This document shows positions 23,888 through 31,972 of a stretch of 47,729 nucleotides of DNA, one piece after another. A model generated the notes under the pieces. That model was not told the DNA's origin, made no database searches, and saw only the letters and a list, made by a program, of their open reading frames with translations. Every line of letters begins with the position of its first letter. Within the stretch, counting starts at the first letter, position 1. The DNA is from Polyangium aurulentum (GTDB lineage: Bacteria > Myxococcota_A > Polyangia > Polyangiales > Polyangiaceae), in the NCBI GenBank assembly GCA_945875545.1, contig CAMCKZ010000015.1, positions 1 to 47,729 of the forward strand, in the 5' to 3' direction. The position numbers and the translations under genes were made by a program.

Positions 23888-25366
23888 ATGTCGACCGCCA
23901 CGGAAGTGAACCTCCAGTCCCTGCTCTCGAGCGTTAAGCTCGGCGCCGCGACAACGGCCCTCGCGCCAGTTGTTTCGGGCAATTTTGACTTCATCAACGA
24001 AGCCCACTCGATCGAAGACCGCTTCGCATCGGGCCTCGCCGCGCTCGTGCTCAACTCCGACCTTACGGAGACCAAGCTCGACAAGGCAGCCATCCAAAGC
24101 CTCGTTGCCCGCATCGACGAAATGGTCTCTGACCAGATCAACGAAGTGTTGCATAATACAACCTTCAAGCAGGTCGAAGCTTCTTGGTCCGGCATTGCCG
24201 ACCTCGTTCGCAACACGAACTTCAAAGCGAACATTCAGCTCAGTCTCCTCGACGTCTCCAAAGACGAAGCGCTCGAAGACCTCGAACTGAACTTCGCTGA
24301 CATCGCCGGTTCGGCCTTCTTCAAGAAGGTCTACATCGGCGAGTACGACCAGTTCGGCGGGCACCCGTTCGGCGGCATGGTCGGCCTGTTCGACTTCGCG
24401 AACACCCCCAACGACCTGCTCTTGCTCCAGGGCTTCGGCAAGGTTGCCACCGCGTCGCACGCGCCGTTTGTTGCCTCCGCTTCGCCAGCGTTTTTCGGGT
24501 GCGAAAGCTACGCCGAAGTCGCTCAGCTGCGCGACGTCACGGGCCTTCTCAACGGCCCGCGCTTTGCCCGCTGGAACCAACTTCGCGAGAGCGAAGAAGC
24601 GGCGTACATCGGCCTCACGTTGCCGCGCGCCCTCGCGCGTTCACCGTACAACGCCGAAAGCAACCCTGCCTACGGCATCAACTTCGTTGAGACTGTTCGC
24701 GGCGACAACGACGACGACTACCTGTGGGCCAGCGCGTCGCTGCTCTTCGCGCGCAACATGGTGAAGTCCTTCGAAACCAGCGGTTGGTGCCAGCACATTC
24801 GCGGCGTCAAAGCCGGCGGTCGCGTGGCGGGTCTTCCCGTTCACACGTACAACCTGCGCGGCGAAGACCTCACGCGCAACCCCACGGAAATCACCATTCC
24901 AGACTTCCGCGAACTTGAGTTCGCGAACGGCGGATTCATTCCACTGATCCAGAAGAAAGGCTCGCCAGAAGCGGTCTTCTTCTCGGCCCAGTCGATCAAG
25001 AAGTCCTTCAAGTTTAGCGATGCAAAAGACAGCGAGAACTCCCAGCTGGTCACGAACCTTTCGTACACGCTGTCGATCACCCGCATCGCTCACTACTTGA
25101 AGTGCATCATGCGCGACAACATCGGCTCCACCGCCGACGCCGCGTACATCAAGGGCCAAATCGAAGGCTGGATGAACCGTTACGTCACGACCCTCGTGAA
25201 CCCGGACGACCTCACCCTTCGTTATTACCCCTTCAAGGCCTTCAGCCTCACCGTGGATCCAATCCCCGGCAAGGCCGGCTGGTACCACGCGGCACTCTCC
25301 GTGCTCCCTCATATTCAGTTTGAGGGCATGGATGTCGATCTACGGGTTGACGCGCGCCTCGGGTGA
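23888..25366 (+). CDS. tssC: T6SS contractile sheath large subunit TssC (VipB)
   Basis: 492 residues, ATG 23888 with a GAGGA site. Conserved features: EASWSGIADLVRNTN (~100), EYDQFGGHPFGGMVGLFDF (~155), ATASHAPFVASASPAFFG, the NPTEITIPDFRELEFANGGFIPL block and the C-terminal YVTTLVNPDD. Length is as expected for the family. With TssB it forms the sheath. A terminator-like hairpin follows at 25382. Confidence 0.97.
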   Translation: MSTATEVNLQSLLSSVKLGAATTALAPVVSGNFDFINEAHSIEDRFASGLAALVLNSDLTETKLDKAAIQSLVARIDEMVSDQINEVLHNTTFKQVEASWSGIADLVRNTNFKANIQLSLLDVSKDEALEDLELNFADIAGSAFFKKVYIGEYDQFGGHPFGGMVGLFDFANTPNDLLLLQGFGKVATASHAPFVASASPAFFGCESYAEVAQLRDVTGLLNGPRFARWNQLRESEEAAYIGLTLPRALARSPYNAESNPAYGINFVETVRGDNDDDYLWASASLLFARNMVKSFETSGWCQHIRGVKAGGRVAGLPVHTYNLRGEDLTRNPTEITIPDFRELEFANGGFIPLIQKKGSPEAVFFSAQSIKKSFKFSDAKDSENSQLVTNLSYTLSITRIAHYLKCIMRDNIGSTADAAYIKGQIEGWMNRYVTTLVNPDDLTLRYYPFKAFSLTVDPIPGKAGWYHAALSVLPHIQFEGMDVDLRVDARLG

Positions 25367-25381
25367 CTTATTAGTGTGAGT

Positions 25382-25411
25382 GGGCGCCCCCGAACAGGGG
25401 GTGCCCTTTTT
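25382..25411 (+). terminator. Terminator-like hairpin between tssC and hcp-like 2
   Basis: GGGCGCCCCC (25382-25391), loop GAACA, GGGGGTGCCC (25397-25406) and a T5 run. The stem pairs completely, with one G-U. It sits 15 bp after tssC. Either a partial terminator or a 3'/5' end processing signal that would let hcp accumulate at a level different from tssBC. Confidence 0.8.
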
Positions 25412-25448
25412 CTTTCCTCGCAACACAATTTCTCGGAGACAACACAAA

Positions 25449-26087
25449 ATGGCAGCTCACAATTACCCGTGCGATTACAAATCTGGGTTCATCATGGACT
25501 CGTCGAAGAAGCAGCGCGTGGGTTACCTCACCGCCTTCACCGGCCTCGGCAAGCAGGTTCAGGCCCTCGACCAAGACATCCAAGTATGGTGCCCCGTCAC
25601 CGGCATTGCAGCGCCTAAATACGGCGGCATTGCCATCACCGAAGCCAAGGTCAACTGCGTCGGTATCATCGAGAGCATGAACTTCGGCGGCGGCGTCGGC
25701 GACCCCTTCTGCTTCAACGTTTACATCTCCGGCAACAACTCCAAGAAGTTGGCCGCGGCGATGCAGAACACCTTCGACAGCACCACGATCGACATCTGCT
25801 CCTGGTGGATTGCGAACTTCGACGAAGAAGAAAAAGCTTGGTACGAAGAGGCGTTCCCAGCAGACGACGCGATGAAGGGCATGCTCAACGCGGTTGGCGG
25901 CAAAGATCTCAAGATCGCCGTCGACACCACGGGCGTCAAAATCAGCCCCACCGTCGATGTCAAGGTCTTTAGCTGGTACTTCGAGATCGTTCCTGCAGCG
26001 AACTACATGTCCACGGTAAACTTTGCCGTCGGCGTGAAGAAGAACTCGGTCAAGTACTGGGGTCTCGATATCGCCGGCAACACCTGA
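25449..26087 (+). CDS. Hcp-like T6SS tube protein, copy 2
   Basis: 212 residues, ATG 25449. Located in the classical hcp position after tssBC and before tssK. Beta-rich, with MNFGGGVGDPFCFNVYIS and STVNFAVGVKKNSVKYWGLDI. No signal peptide. Paralogous to copy 1 (22407-23015), but longer than textbook Hcp; by position I infer it is the main tube subunit (TssD), while direct sequence resemblance to classical Hcp is weak by eye. It is framed by terminator-like hairpins on both sides, so its mRNA may be separately stable and abundant. Confidence 0.7.
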   Translation: MAAHNYPCDYKSGFIMDSSKKQRVGYLTAFTGLGKQVQALDQDIQVWCPVTGIAAPKYGGIAITEAKVNCVGIIESMNFGGGVGDPFCFNVYISGNNSKKLAAAMQNTFDSTTIDICSWWIANFDEEEKAWYEEAFPADDAMKGMLNAVGGKDLKIAVDTTGVKISPTVDVKVFSWYFEIVPAANYMSTVNFAVGVKKNSVKYWGLDIAGNT

Positions 26088-26196
26088 TGAACGGGCGGGC
26101 GAGCCACTTGAGCCAAATTGGCGAGGGGCTTCCCGTCATTCTTTGGTTTCGCCACAAATGGCGGTAGTGTTTCGGTGCCGAGTAGCGATACCATTT

Positions 26197-26229
26197 CCCC
26201 CTCGCCGGATACGGCGGGTGGGGTTTTTT
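26197..26229 (+). terminator. Rho-independent terminator after hcp-like 2
   Basis: CCCCCTCGCCG (26197-26207), a 4-nt loop GATA and CGGCGGGTGGGG followed by T6 (26224-26229). It lies 15 bp before the tssK start, so tssK and later genes would need read-through, or a promoter not apparent here. Confidence 0.82.
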
Positions 26230-26244
26230 CCTTTGAGGTGATGC

Positions 26245-27480
26245 GTGAAGCGAGTTCCACGGCAGACGGCACGGGTTAACTGGCGCCTTGGGCAGCCATT
26301 GCTCCCAGACCACTTTCTTACGCAGGAGTCCGTACTTCGCCGTGAGATCCACGAGCGATTCGGCGGAAATTCCGTTCCAAACTGGGGGCTGGGGTCGCTG
26401 CGCCTCGACGGCTTTCAGCTGGTGCGCGGAATCGTGTCGATACAGGAACTTGTGCTCACCACCGAAGGCGGGGCTCTGATCGACGTGCCCGGCAACTGTT
26501 CGGCGCTGTCGTTCAACCTGGCCTCCGTTGGCGGAGCCCGGGTGTCGGTTTACTTGCAGCTTTTTGGTGCACCGATTGTCGTTGAGGGTGAAGGCCAAGA
26601 CCCCGTCGAGCGAGCGATTGTGCGCGCAGAGCTGGGGAGCGAGCCTTTTTCCGAGGGCGTCGTCGAGTCTTTTCACTTCGCGAACTTTGATCTCTCGCCC
26701 GAAGGTGCCTGGACGTTCGCCGCGGATTATTTGCCCCCGGCGCTGCACGTCACGGGAATTCCCCACTTCGACGACGTACTATCGCGCCTTGAGACCTTCT
26801 CGCGGTCGCTTTTGCGGGTCATCGAAGACGGCCTTCACGAAGAGTACCTCGCCGCCGAAGCGCAGTCTTCTGCGAGCGACGCGTACCGCGAATCTCTGCA
26901 TTTTGCCTCGTTTTTGGTCAACATGCGCGGCGACTATTTCCCGCATCCCTTCGAGCTGCACCGCGAGCTTCAGCGTCTTTGCACGCAGATGTCGATCTTT
27001 CGCGCGGTCGCCGTTCCTGAATTGCGGCCGTACCTCCACGACGACTCCGCGGCGTCGATTCTCCCGCTCGTCGAGCGCCTCGAAGACCTCTTGCAGATGC
27101 CGCGCACGCCCACGGCCTACGCGCCGTTTCGTCCGACCGGCGGCCTTCTCGTGTGCGAAATGCCCAAAGAAGTGCGCCGGGCCCGCCAAGTTTACCTGCT
27201 CATTCAGAAGCCCCACGTCTCGACGAAACTCGAGCTTCAGCGCACGAAGCTCGGGGCCAAGTCGCGCATTCAGCTTATTCACGAAAAGGCGCTGCGCGGC
27301 ATTGCCTTCGAGCCCCTTACCCGGCCGCCGTTCCATCACACGTTCACCTCCACTGTCGATTTTTTCACGGTCGGTTCCGGCGAAGAATGGGACCACGCCA
27401 TCCGTGACGCAGCCGTTGCCCTGTTCGACGAGCCAACCCTCGACGGCTGCCGGCTCTTCATTCACTGGCGCACAGACTGA
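26245..27480 (+). CDS. tssK: T6SS baseplate protein TssK
   Basis: 411 residues from GTG 26245 with GAGGTGAT just upstream. Family opening VNWRLGQPLLPDHFLTQESVLRREI (the conserved W..G..L.P.HF segment), then YLPPALHVTGIPHF and LRPYLHDDSAAS. TssK is the trimeric receptor-like adaptor that joins the baseplate to the TssJLM membrane complex; length fits (~440). Separated from tssM by 225 bp without a gene. Confidence 0.93.
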   Translation: MKRVPRQTARVNWRLGQPLLPDHFLTQESVLRREIHERFGGNSVPNWGLGSLRLDGFQLVRGIVSIQELVLTTEGGALIDVPGNCSALSFNLASVGGARVSVYLQLFGAPIVVEGEGQDPVERAIVRAELGSEPFSEGVVESFHFANFDLSPEGAWTFAADYLPPALHVTGIPHFDDVLSRLETFSRSLLRVIEDGLHEEYLAAEAQSSASDAYRESLHFASFLVNMRGDYFPHPFELHRELQRLCTQMSIFRAVAVPELRPYLHDDSAASILPLVERLEDLLQMPRTPTAYAPFRPTGGLLVCEMPKEVRRARQVYLLIQKPHVSTKLELQRTKLGAKSRIQLIHEKALRGIAFEPLTRPPFHHTFTSTVDFFTVGSGEEWDHAIRDAAVALFDEPTLDGCRLFIHWRTD

Positions 27481-27705
27481 CCCCGCCCGGGCTCCGACGG
27501 CCCCCCACGGGCCCGCCAGGGCCCCGCGTTGAGCTGTTTGGACTAGGGGCGCGCGCCTCGGCCCGGTGCCCGCAAGTAAGGCAAACGCCGGGCGCTATAG
27601 TTAAAGATAAGAAAAGGTGCCCTAAAGTTGGAGGCAGTAGGCACGACGCCTACATTGTCGGAATGCCGCCCGATCGTTGTGATCGTGCCGCGCTGAGAAT
27701 CTGCC

Positions 27706-30700
27706 ATGCCCGCACAAAAACTCCCCGACGCAAAGGCCCTCGCGACCGCCGCAACGGCTGCGATTCCGCCCTCGGTTCTCTTGGCCGGGGTCGTATTGGT
27801 GCCTCTCGCCATCGCGGGATTCGCCCTGTGGAAGAAGCGCCGGGACGCAAAAGCAGCCCAAACCGGTGTCGTGGTGGCCCCTGCTTCCGAGGATTTGAAG
27901 CCGCGGCAGCTCGCCCAGGTGTGGAATCGCTTTTTGAAGAAGCAGCCGCCGAACGTGCGTCGGTCGATTCTGCATTTCGAGCCCGTCGTGGTCATCGGTG
28001 CGCCGGGTTCTGGAAAAAGCCGCATCATCGACACGGGCTCCGACTGGCGGCGCGCGGAGCGTCAGTTTCTCGAGTCGGACACGACGGACGCCGAGTTGCA
28101 AATTTACCTCGGGTCGAACGAGCTAACGCTCGAACTTTCGGGCAAGGCATCTCTCGGCACTTCCCGCGATTGCCGCGATGCGCTCACGAGGCTTCTCGGG
28201 CCCATCGCGCGCCGGCGCTCGCCGCTGGCGGTGGTCGCCGTTGACGGCAGCAAGCTCCTGCGGCAGCTACCCGATGCCATTGAAACCACTGCGGAAACCC
28301 TGCGAGGCAAGCTCACCTTGCTGTCGACGCTGGCGCGAAAACCGGTGCTCGCCCGGGTCGTTGTCACGCACGTCGACGAAATCGAGGGCTTCGATGCCTT
28401 CGTGAAGTTTTGTGTTTCCCAGGGTCTCCCCACGGCATTGCCCCTTCGCACGCCGAAAAAAGGTGAGAGCACGGGCCGCGAATTGCTCGACGCGCTGGCC
28501 ACCTACGAAAATCATTTGCCGCGCGCGCTGACGACCATGGCGTCCAGCGACTACCGCAAGCTCATCGTTTTTTTGCGCGAGATGCCCACGTGGTTGCCCG
28601 CCCTCCAACAGTTCTGCGACGTGATGCTGGCAGCCGATGGCCTCACCCTGGGCATTACGCCCGATGGCCTGTATTTTGCCTCGGAAGATCGCGACGCATC
28701 GAATCCGCTTCGTCGTCGTACGCCCCTCGGCGCGGGGCCCGATCCGCATGCGCGGCACCGCTTTCTAGCATTGGCGGCAGCGGGCACCGGCGTCTTCTAT
28801 CTTTCGACGGGCTGGGCGATGCAGCGGCAGTCGTGGAGCAACGCCGATCACGCCCTCGCGAGCTACCACTCGAGCTCCGGGCAAGAGCCAAACCTGCGTG
28901 AAGAAGTCGCTCAATTCACGAGCCGCGACAAATCCCGATGGCACTTTTTTCATCCCCGTTTTTTTGAGCCTGCGCGCTTGAAAATGCGTGCGCGGTTCTC
29001 GCAGCAAGTGCGCGACGAGTACGTGGGCCCAAGGCTTCAGCGCGCTGAAAGCGGGAAGGATCCCTTTCGCGAAGCCCTCATGCTCCTTGCACTTATCCAC
29101 GCCGATAAGAACGACGTGCTCCACGTCACGAGCCCCGAAAAGCTCGCTCTGTGGTCAAAAGTTCTCGGTTTCGATCCGACGATCGTTCAAGATTACATCG
29201 AGAACATCGACCACCGTTTTGTCGCGCAGATCGATTTTCCTATCGCCAAAGCGGGCGAATCTCGCGTGTCGGAAATGGATCGTTGGGGCGCACTGGCCCG
29301 CGCGGCCATGCGTGCGCAACAGGCCGGAGACGTGACCGTCGACGAACTCGACGAGCTCCACAAAATCGGTCGGTCGCTGGGGCTGACGCTCAAAGACGAC
29401 GGTGAAAACGAGAACGCCTCGGAAATTCTCGACTGGCTCGACGGTCGCCGGCGCGATGAAGGCACGACGGTCGGCTTCGACATCGTTAAGAAAAACTACA
29501 TGCAACGCTTCGCGAGCTTTGCGGACGTCGTGCGCGATCGCGAAGGTCTCAAGACCGTCGTCGATGCGATTCAACGGGCGAACATCGCGGTGAGCCAGCC
29601 TCCCCTGCTGCTGTCAGACCTGTCGACGCGCATGCGTGGCGAGTGTGCGGCACCGGCGCCCGATGCCCTGAAAGGCGGCAGCGTCCTTCGCTTCGACTTC
29701 GGCGGAACTGAACTCAAGTTTGATGCAAACCTCTGGGAATCCACTGTCCGTTCTTCGCGCGTTCGGGAGCTCGTACGCTCATTCCACGAGGCCCACGAGT
29801 CGGGCGATGCGGAGTCGTCGATCTTTTTTTCACCGGAGGTCGAACGCGGTTTGGCACCGGTTCAATGGAACCGTTTCGGCGATGCCAACGCGATTTTCAC
29901 GGGCTCCGGCGTACTCGAAGGCCGTGCCACGCGGCCGGCGTTTAGCGAGTACGTGAAGAGGCCGATCGTCGATTTTGCCAAGAGCGTGGGCTGCGTTGCC
30001 CTCACACCGTTCGAGAAGCAGCAGCTCGTTCGTTACGTGGCCGAGCGAACCGACGAATACGCCGAGCGTATGCGCAAGCAACTCGGGGTTTTTTGGAACG
30101 AATTCGGCATTCGCGCCAACTCCGGCGAGGCCCTCCGCGTGGCCTTGTCTCAGATGACAAAGCCATCTTCGCCCTTCGCCGAATTTCTCGACGACGTGCG
30201 CACGAACGCATCGGTGGCCCAAGAGGCAACCGAATCAGCACCCGGAAAAGACGCGACCGGCCCGCAGCAGAACGAGGCCGAGGCCGCGGCGATTGCCTCC
30301 ATGCTGCAACCCATTCACGAGCGGCTTCAAGAGTTCGACGTCGTGCAGACGATGTTTGCGGGCACCGAAGGCGCCACCGAGATCGAGAAATACAAGGCGA
30401 TCCTCGGTCAAATGTTGGCGGACCTTAGCGCGCTCGATACGAGCGATTCTCCTGGTGTCGCTAGGCAACTCTCAAGCCGCGTGGCGCCCGCCGGAAGGCT
30501 CTCGCTGTCCGTCTTGCAGTCGCAACAGGGCTCCTACTTGCGCCTCGTCGACGAGTGGCTCACGAACCTTCACGTGCCTCGCTCACTCTCGATGCCATTC
30601 CTCCTTCCGGTCATCGAAGTTTACAAAGTTGGCACCTCCGATCTTCAGCGCGGCTTCGACGGTAATCGCTGCGAATTTGCTCGCGAACCAGGCATCGAGG

Positions 30701-31539
30701 CTCTCGCTCGACGGTTTCCATTTTCAGACCCCGCGCAGGTCGCAGCCAAGGCGAAAGAGCAGGGCCTCGACGTGCCTGCAGTCGATGACGCCACGCCGCA
30801 AGATCTCGCCTCGCTCTTTCACCCGGCCAATGGCCGCATGGCCGATTTCTTTCGCGGCAACGTCGATCCATTCGCCCTTACAAAGAGTGCAAAATACATC
30901 GATGCCGACGAGTGCTATGTGTCGGACGCGATGCCTCAGTCGTTCCTGAAGCGCCGCTGCGACGTGAAAGTTCCCAGGGAACTCGTAGCCATGCGCGACG
31001 ACGTCGCGTTTCTCGCGAGCATGCTCTGGGACAGCGCCGGCAACCCGGTCGCAATGCCCGTGAGCGTGGAGCCAATGCCCGCGGCGAAGACAAGCGAGGT
31101 CAACGAAGTCGCGACGCTCGTGTATGCCAACATCGCCGACGCGAGCCTTTATTACTTCAACCAGCAGCCCACGCGAACCACCGTCGGCTTCGATTGGACG
31201 AAGCGCAGCGTGTCGCAAGTGGGCATCCAGCTCACGGATCTCATCTCCCGCGTGAACCTTTACCCCGAGCCCGTCGTCGCCCAGGGTTACTGGTCGGTGC
31301 TTCGACTCCTGCAAGCCGCCCAAGACCCACGCGACAAAAAGGCACCGCCAAAAGATCAACTATTTCAACGCTATACGTGGGACGTGCGCCACTCCGCCGA
31401 CGAAGACGTGACCTCAAAAGTATCGTTCAAGGTCTACGGAGATCCCTGGAAACTTCGCACCGTTGGGCAGTCCGTGCTCGATCGCGTGCGGCACCAAGCT
31501 GCGGTGTGCCGTGACGTGCAACTCGCCGCGAATCCTTGA
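27706..31539 (+). CDS. tssM: T6SS inner-membrane protein TssM (IcmF family)
   Basis: 1277 residues, ATG 27706. A membrane helix at residues ~22-42, then a cytoplasmic NTPase-like part with P-loop GAPGSGKS (98-105) and a putative Walker B around VVAVDGSKLL, a second hydrophobic segment near residue 350 (RFLALAAAGTGVFYLSTGW), and a large periplasmic domain ending in VSFKVYGDPWKLRTVGQ. Classical TssM has a two-helix hairpin before the P-loop; here only one helix is visible, so the topology may differ. With TssJ and TssL it makes the trans-envelope channel. Confidence 0.9.
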   Translation: MPAQKLPDAKALATAATAAIPPSVLLAGVVLVPLAIAGFALWKKRRDAKAAQTGVVVAPASEDLKPRQLAQVWNRFLKKQPPNVRRSILHFEPVVVIGAPGSGKSRIIDTGSDWRRAERQFLESDTTDAELQIYLGSNELTLELSGKASLGTSRDCRDALTRLLGPIARRRSPLAVVAVDGSKLLRQLPDAIETTAETLRGKLTLLSTLARKPVLARVVVTHVDEIEGFDAFVKFCVSQGLPTALPLRTPKKGESTGRELLDALATYENHLPRALTTMASSDYRKLIVFLREMPTWLPALQQFCDVMLAADGLTLGITPDGLYFASEDRDASNPLRRRTPLGAGPDPHARHRFLALAAAGTGVFYLSTGWAMQRQSWSNADHALASYHSSSGQEPNLREEVAQFTSRDKSRWHFFHPRFFEPARLKMRARFSQQVRDEYVGPRLQRAESGKDPFREALMLLALIHADKNDVLHVTSPEKLALWSKVLGFDPTIVQDYIENIDHRFVAQIDFPIAKAGESRVSEMDRWGALARAAMRAQQAGDVTVDELDELHKIGRSLGLTLKDDGENENASEILDWLDGRRRDEGTTVGFDIVKKNYMQRFASFADVVRDREGLKTVVDAIQRANIAVSQPPLLLSDLSTRMRGECAAPAPDALKGGSVLRFDFGGTELKFDANLWESTVRSSRVRELVRSFHEAHESGDAESSIFFSPEVERGLAPVQWNRFGDANAIFTGSGVLEGRATRPAFSEYVKRPIVDFAKSVGCVALTPFEKQQLVRYVAERTDEYAERMRKQLGVFWNEFGIRANSGEALRVALSQMTKPSSPFAEFLDDVRTNASVAQEATESAPGKDATGPQQNEAEAAAIASMLQPIHERLQEFDVVQTMFAGTEGATEIEKYKAILGQMLADLSALDTSDSPGVARQLSSRVAPAGRLSLSVLQSQQGSYLRLVDEWLTNLHVPRSLSMPFLLPVIEVYKVGTSDLQRGFDGNRCEFAREPGIEALARRFPFSDPAQVAAKAKEQGLDVPAVDDATPQDLASLFHPANGRMADFFRGNVDPFALTKSAKYIDADECYVSDAMPQSFLKRRCDVKVPRELVAMRDDVAFLASMLWDSAGNPVAMPVSVEPMPAAKTSEVNEVATLVYANIADASLYYFNQQPTRTTVGFDWTKRSVSQVGIQLTDLISRVNLYPEPVVAQGYWSVLRLLQAAQDPRDKKAPPKDQLFQRYTWDVRHSADEDVTSKVSFKVYGDPWKLRTVGQSVLDRVRHQAAVCRDVQLAANP

Positions 31540-31546
31540 GGGCTCC

Positions 31547-31972
31547 ATGAAACACCTGTCTCAAATTGTTTGCGTGTTGTGCCTGTGGTTCGGTGCGATG
31601 ACGACCGGCTGCGCGACGACCACGCGCATTTCTGTGGAGTCGAAGAAGGACACCAACGGGGGCGAGCCGCTGTACATGGTCGTGCGCACGACGGACGGAA
31701 AGTCGTTTGTCAGCGAGCGTTACCAAGACGTCGCGGCCAAACTTTTCTCGAAAACAGACGACCCACAAACCATTCGCCAAGAGCCTATTTTTCCAGGGAA
31801 ACCCTTCACTCTTACCTTGGAAGAGGGCGACAAAAAAGACCTCGTGGTCTACTTCTTTTTCACCAAGCCGGGCACCAACTGGCGCGTGCCGCTGCGCAAG
31901 CCTCTGCCCGCTGAAGTGATCGTGGAGCTCGGCCCCAACGACATCCAAAAGGTTCAGGTTCGCAAGCGGTGA
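31547..31972 (+). CDS. tssJ: T6SS outer-membrane lipoprotein TssJ-like
   Basis: 141 residues from ATG 31547; the open frame upstream is an antisense artefact of tssM. Lipoprotein signal with Cys22 (MKHLSQIVCVLCLWFGAMTTGC). The mature part is a small beta sandwich: LYMVVRTTDGKSF, ERYQDVAAKLF and PGKPFTLTLEE match the TssJ pattern (neutral/positive loops and a PG...F block). It binds the periplasmic tip of TssM at the outer membrane. It starts 7 bp after tssM; its stop overlaps the GTG of the next gene (GTGA). Confidence 0.85.
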   Translation: MKHLSQIVCVLCLWFGAMTTGCATTTRISVESKKDTNGGEPLYMVVRTTDGKSFVSERYQDVAAKLFSKTDDPQTIRQEPIFPGKPFTLTLEEGDKKDLVVYFFFTKPGTNWRVPLRKPLPAEVIVELGPNDIQKVQVRKR

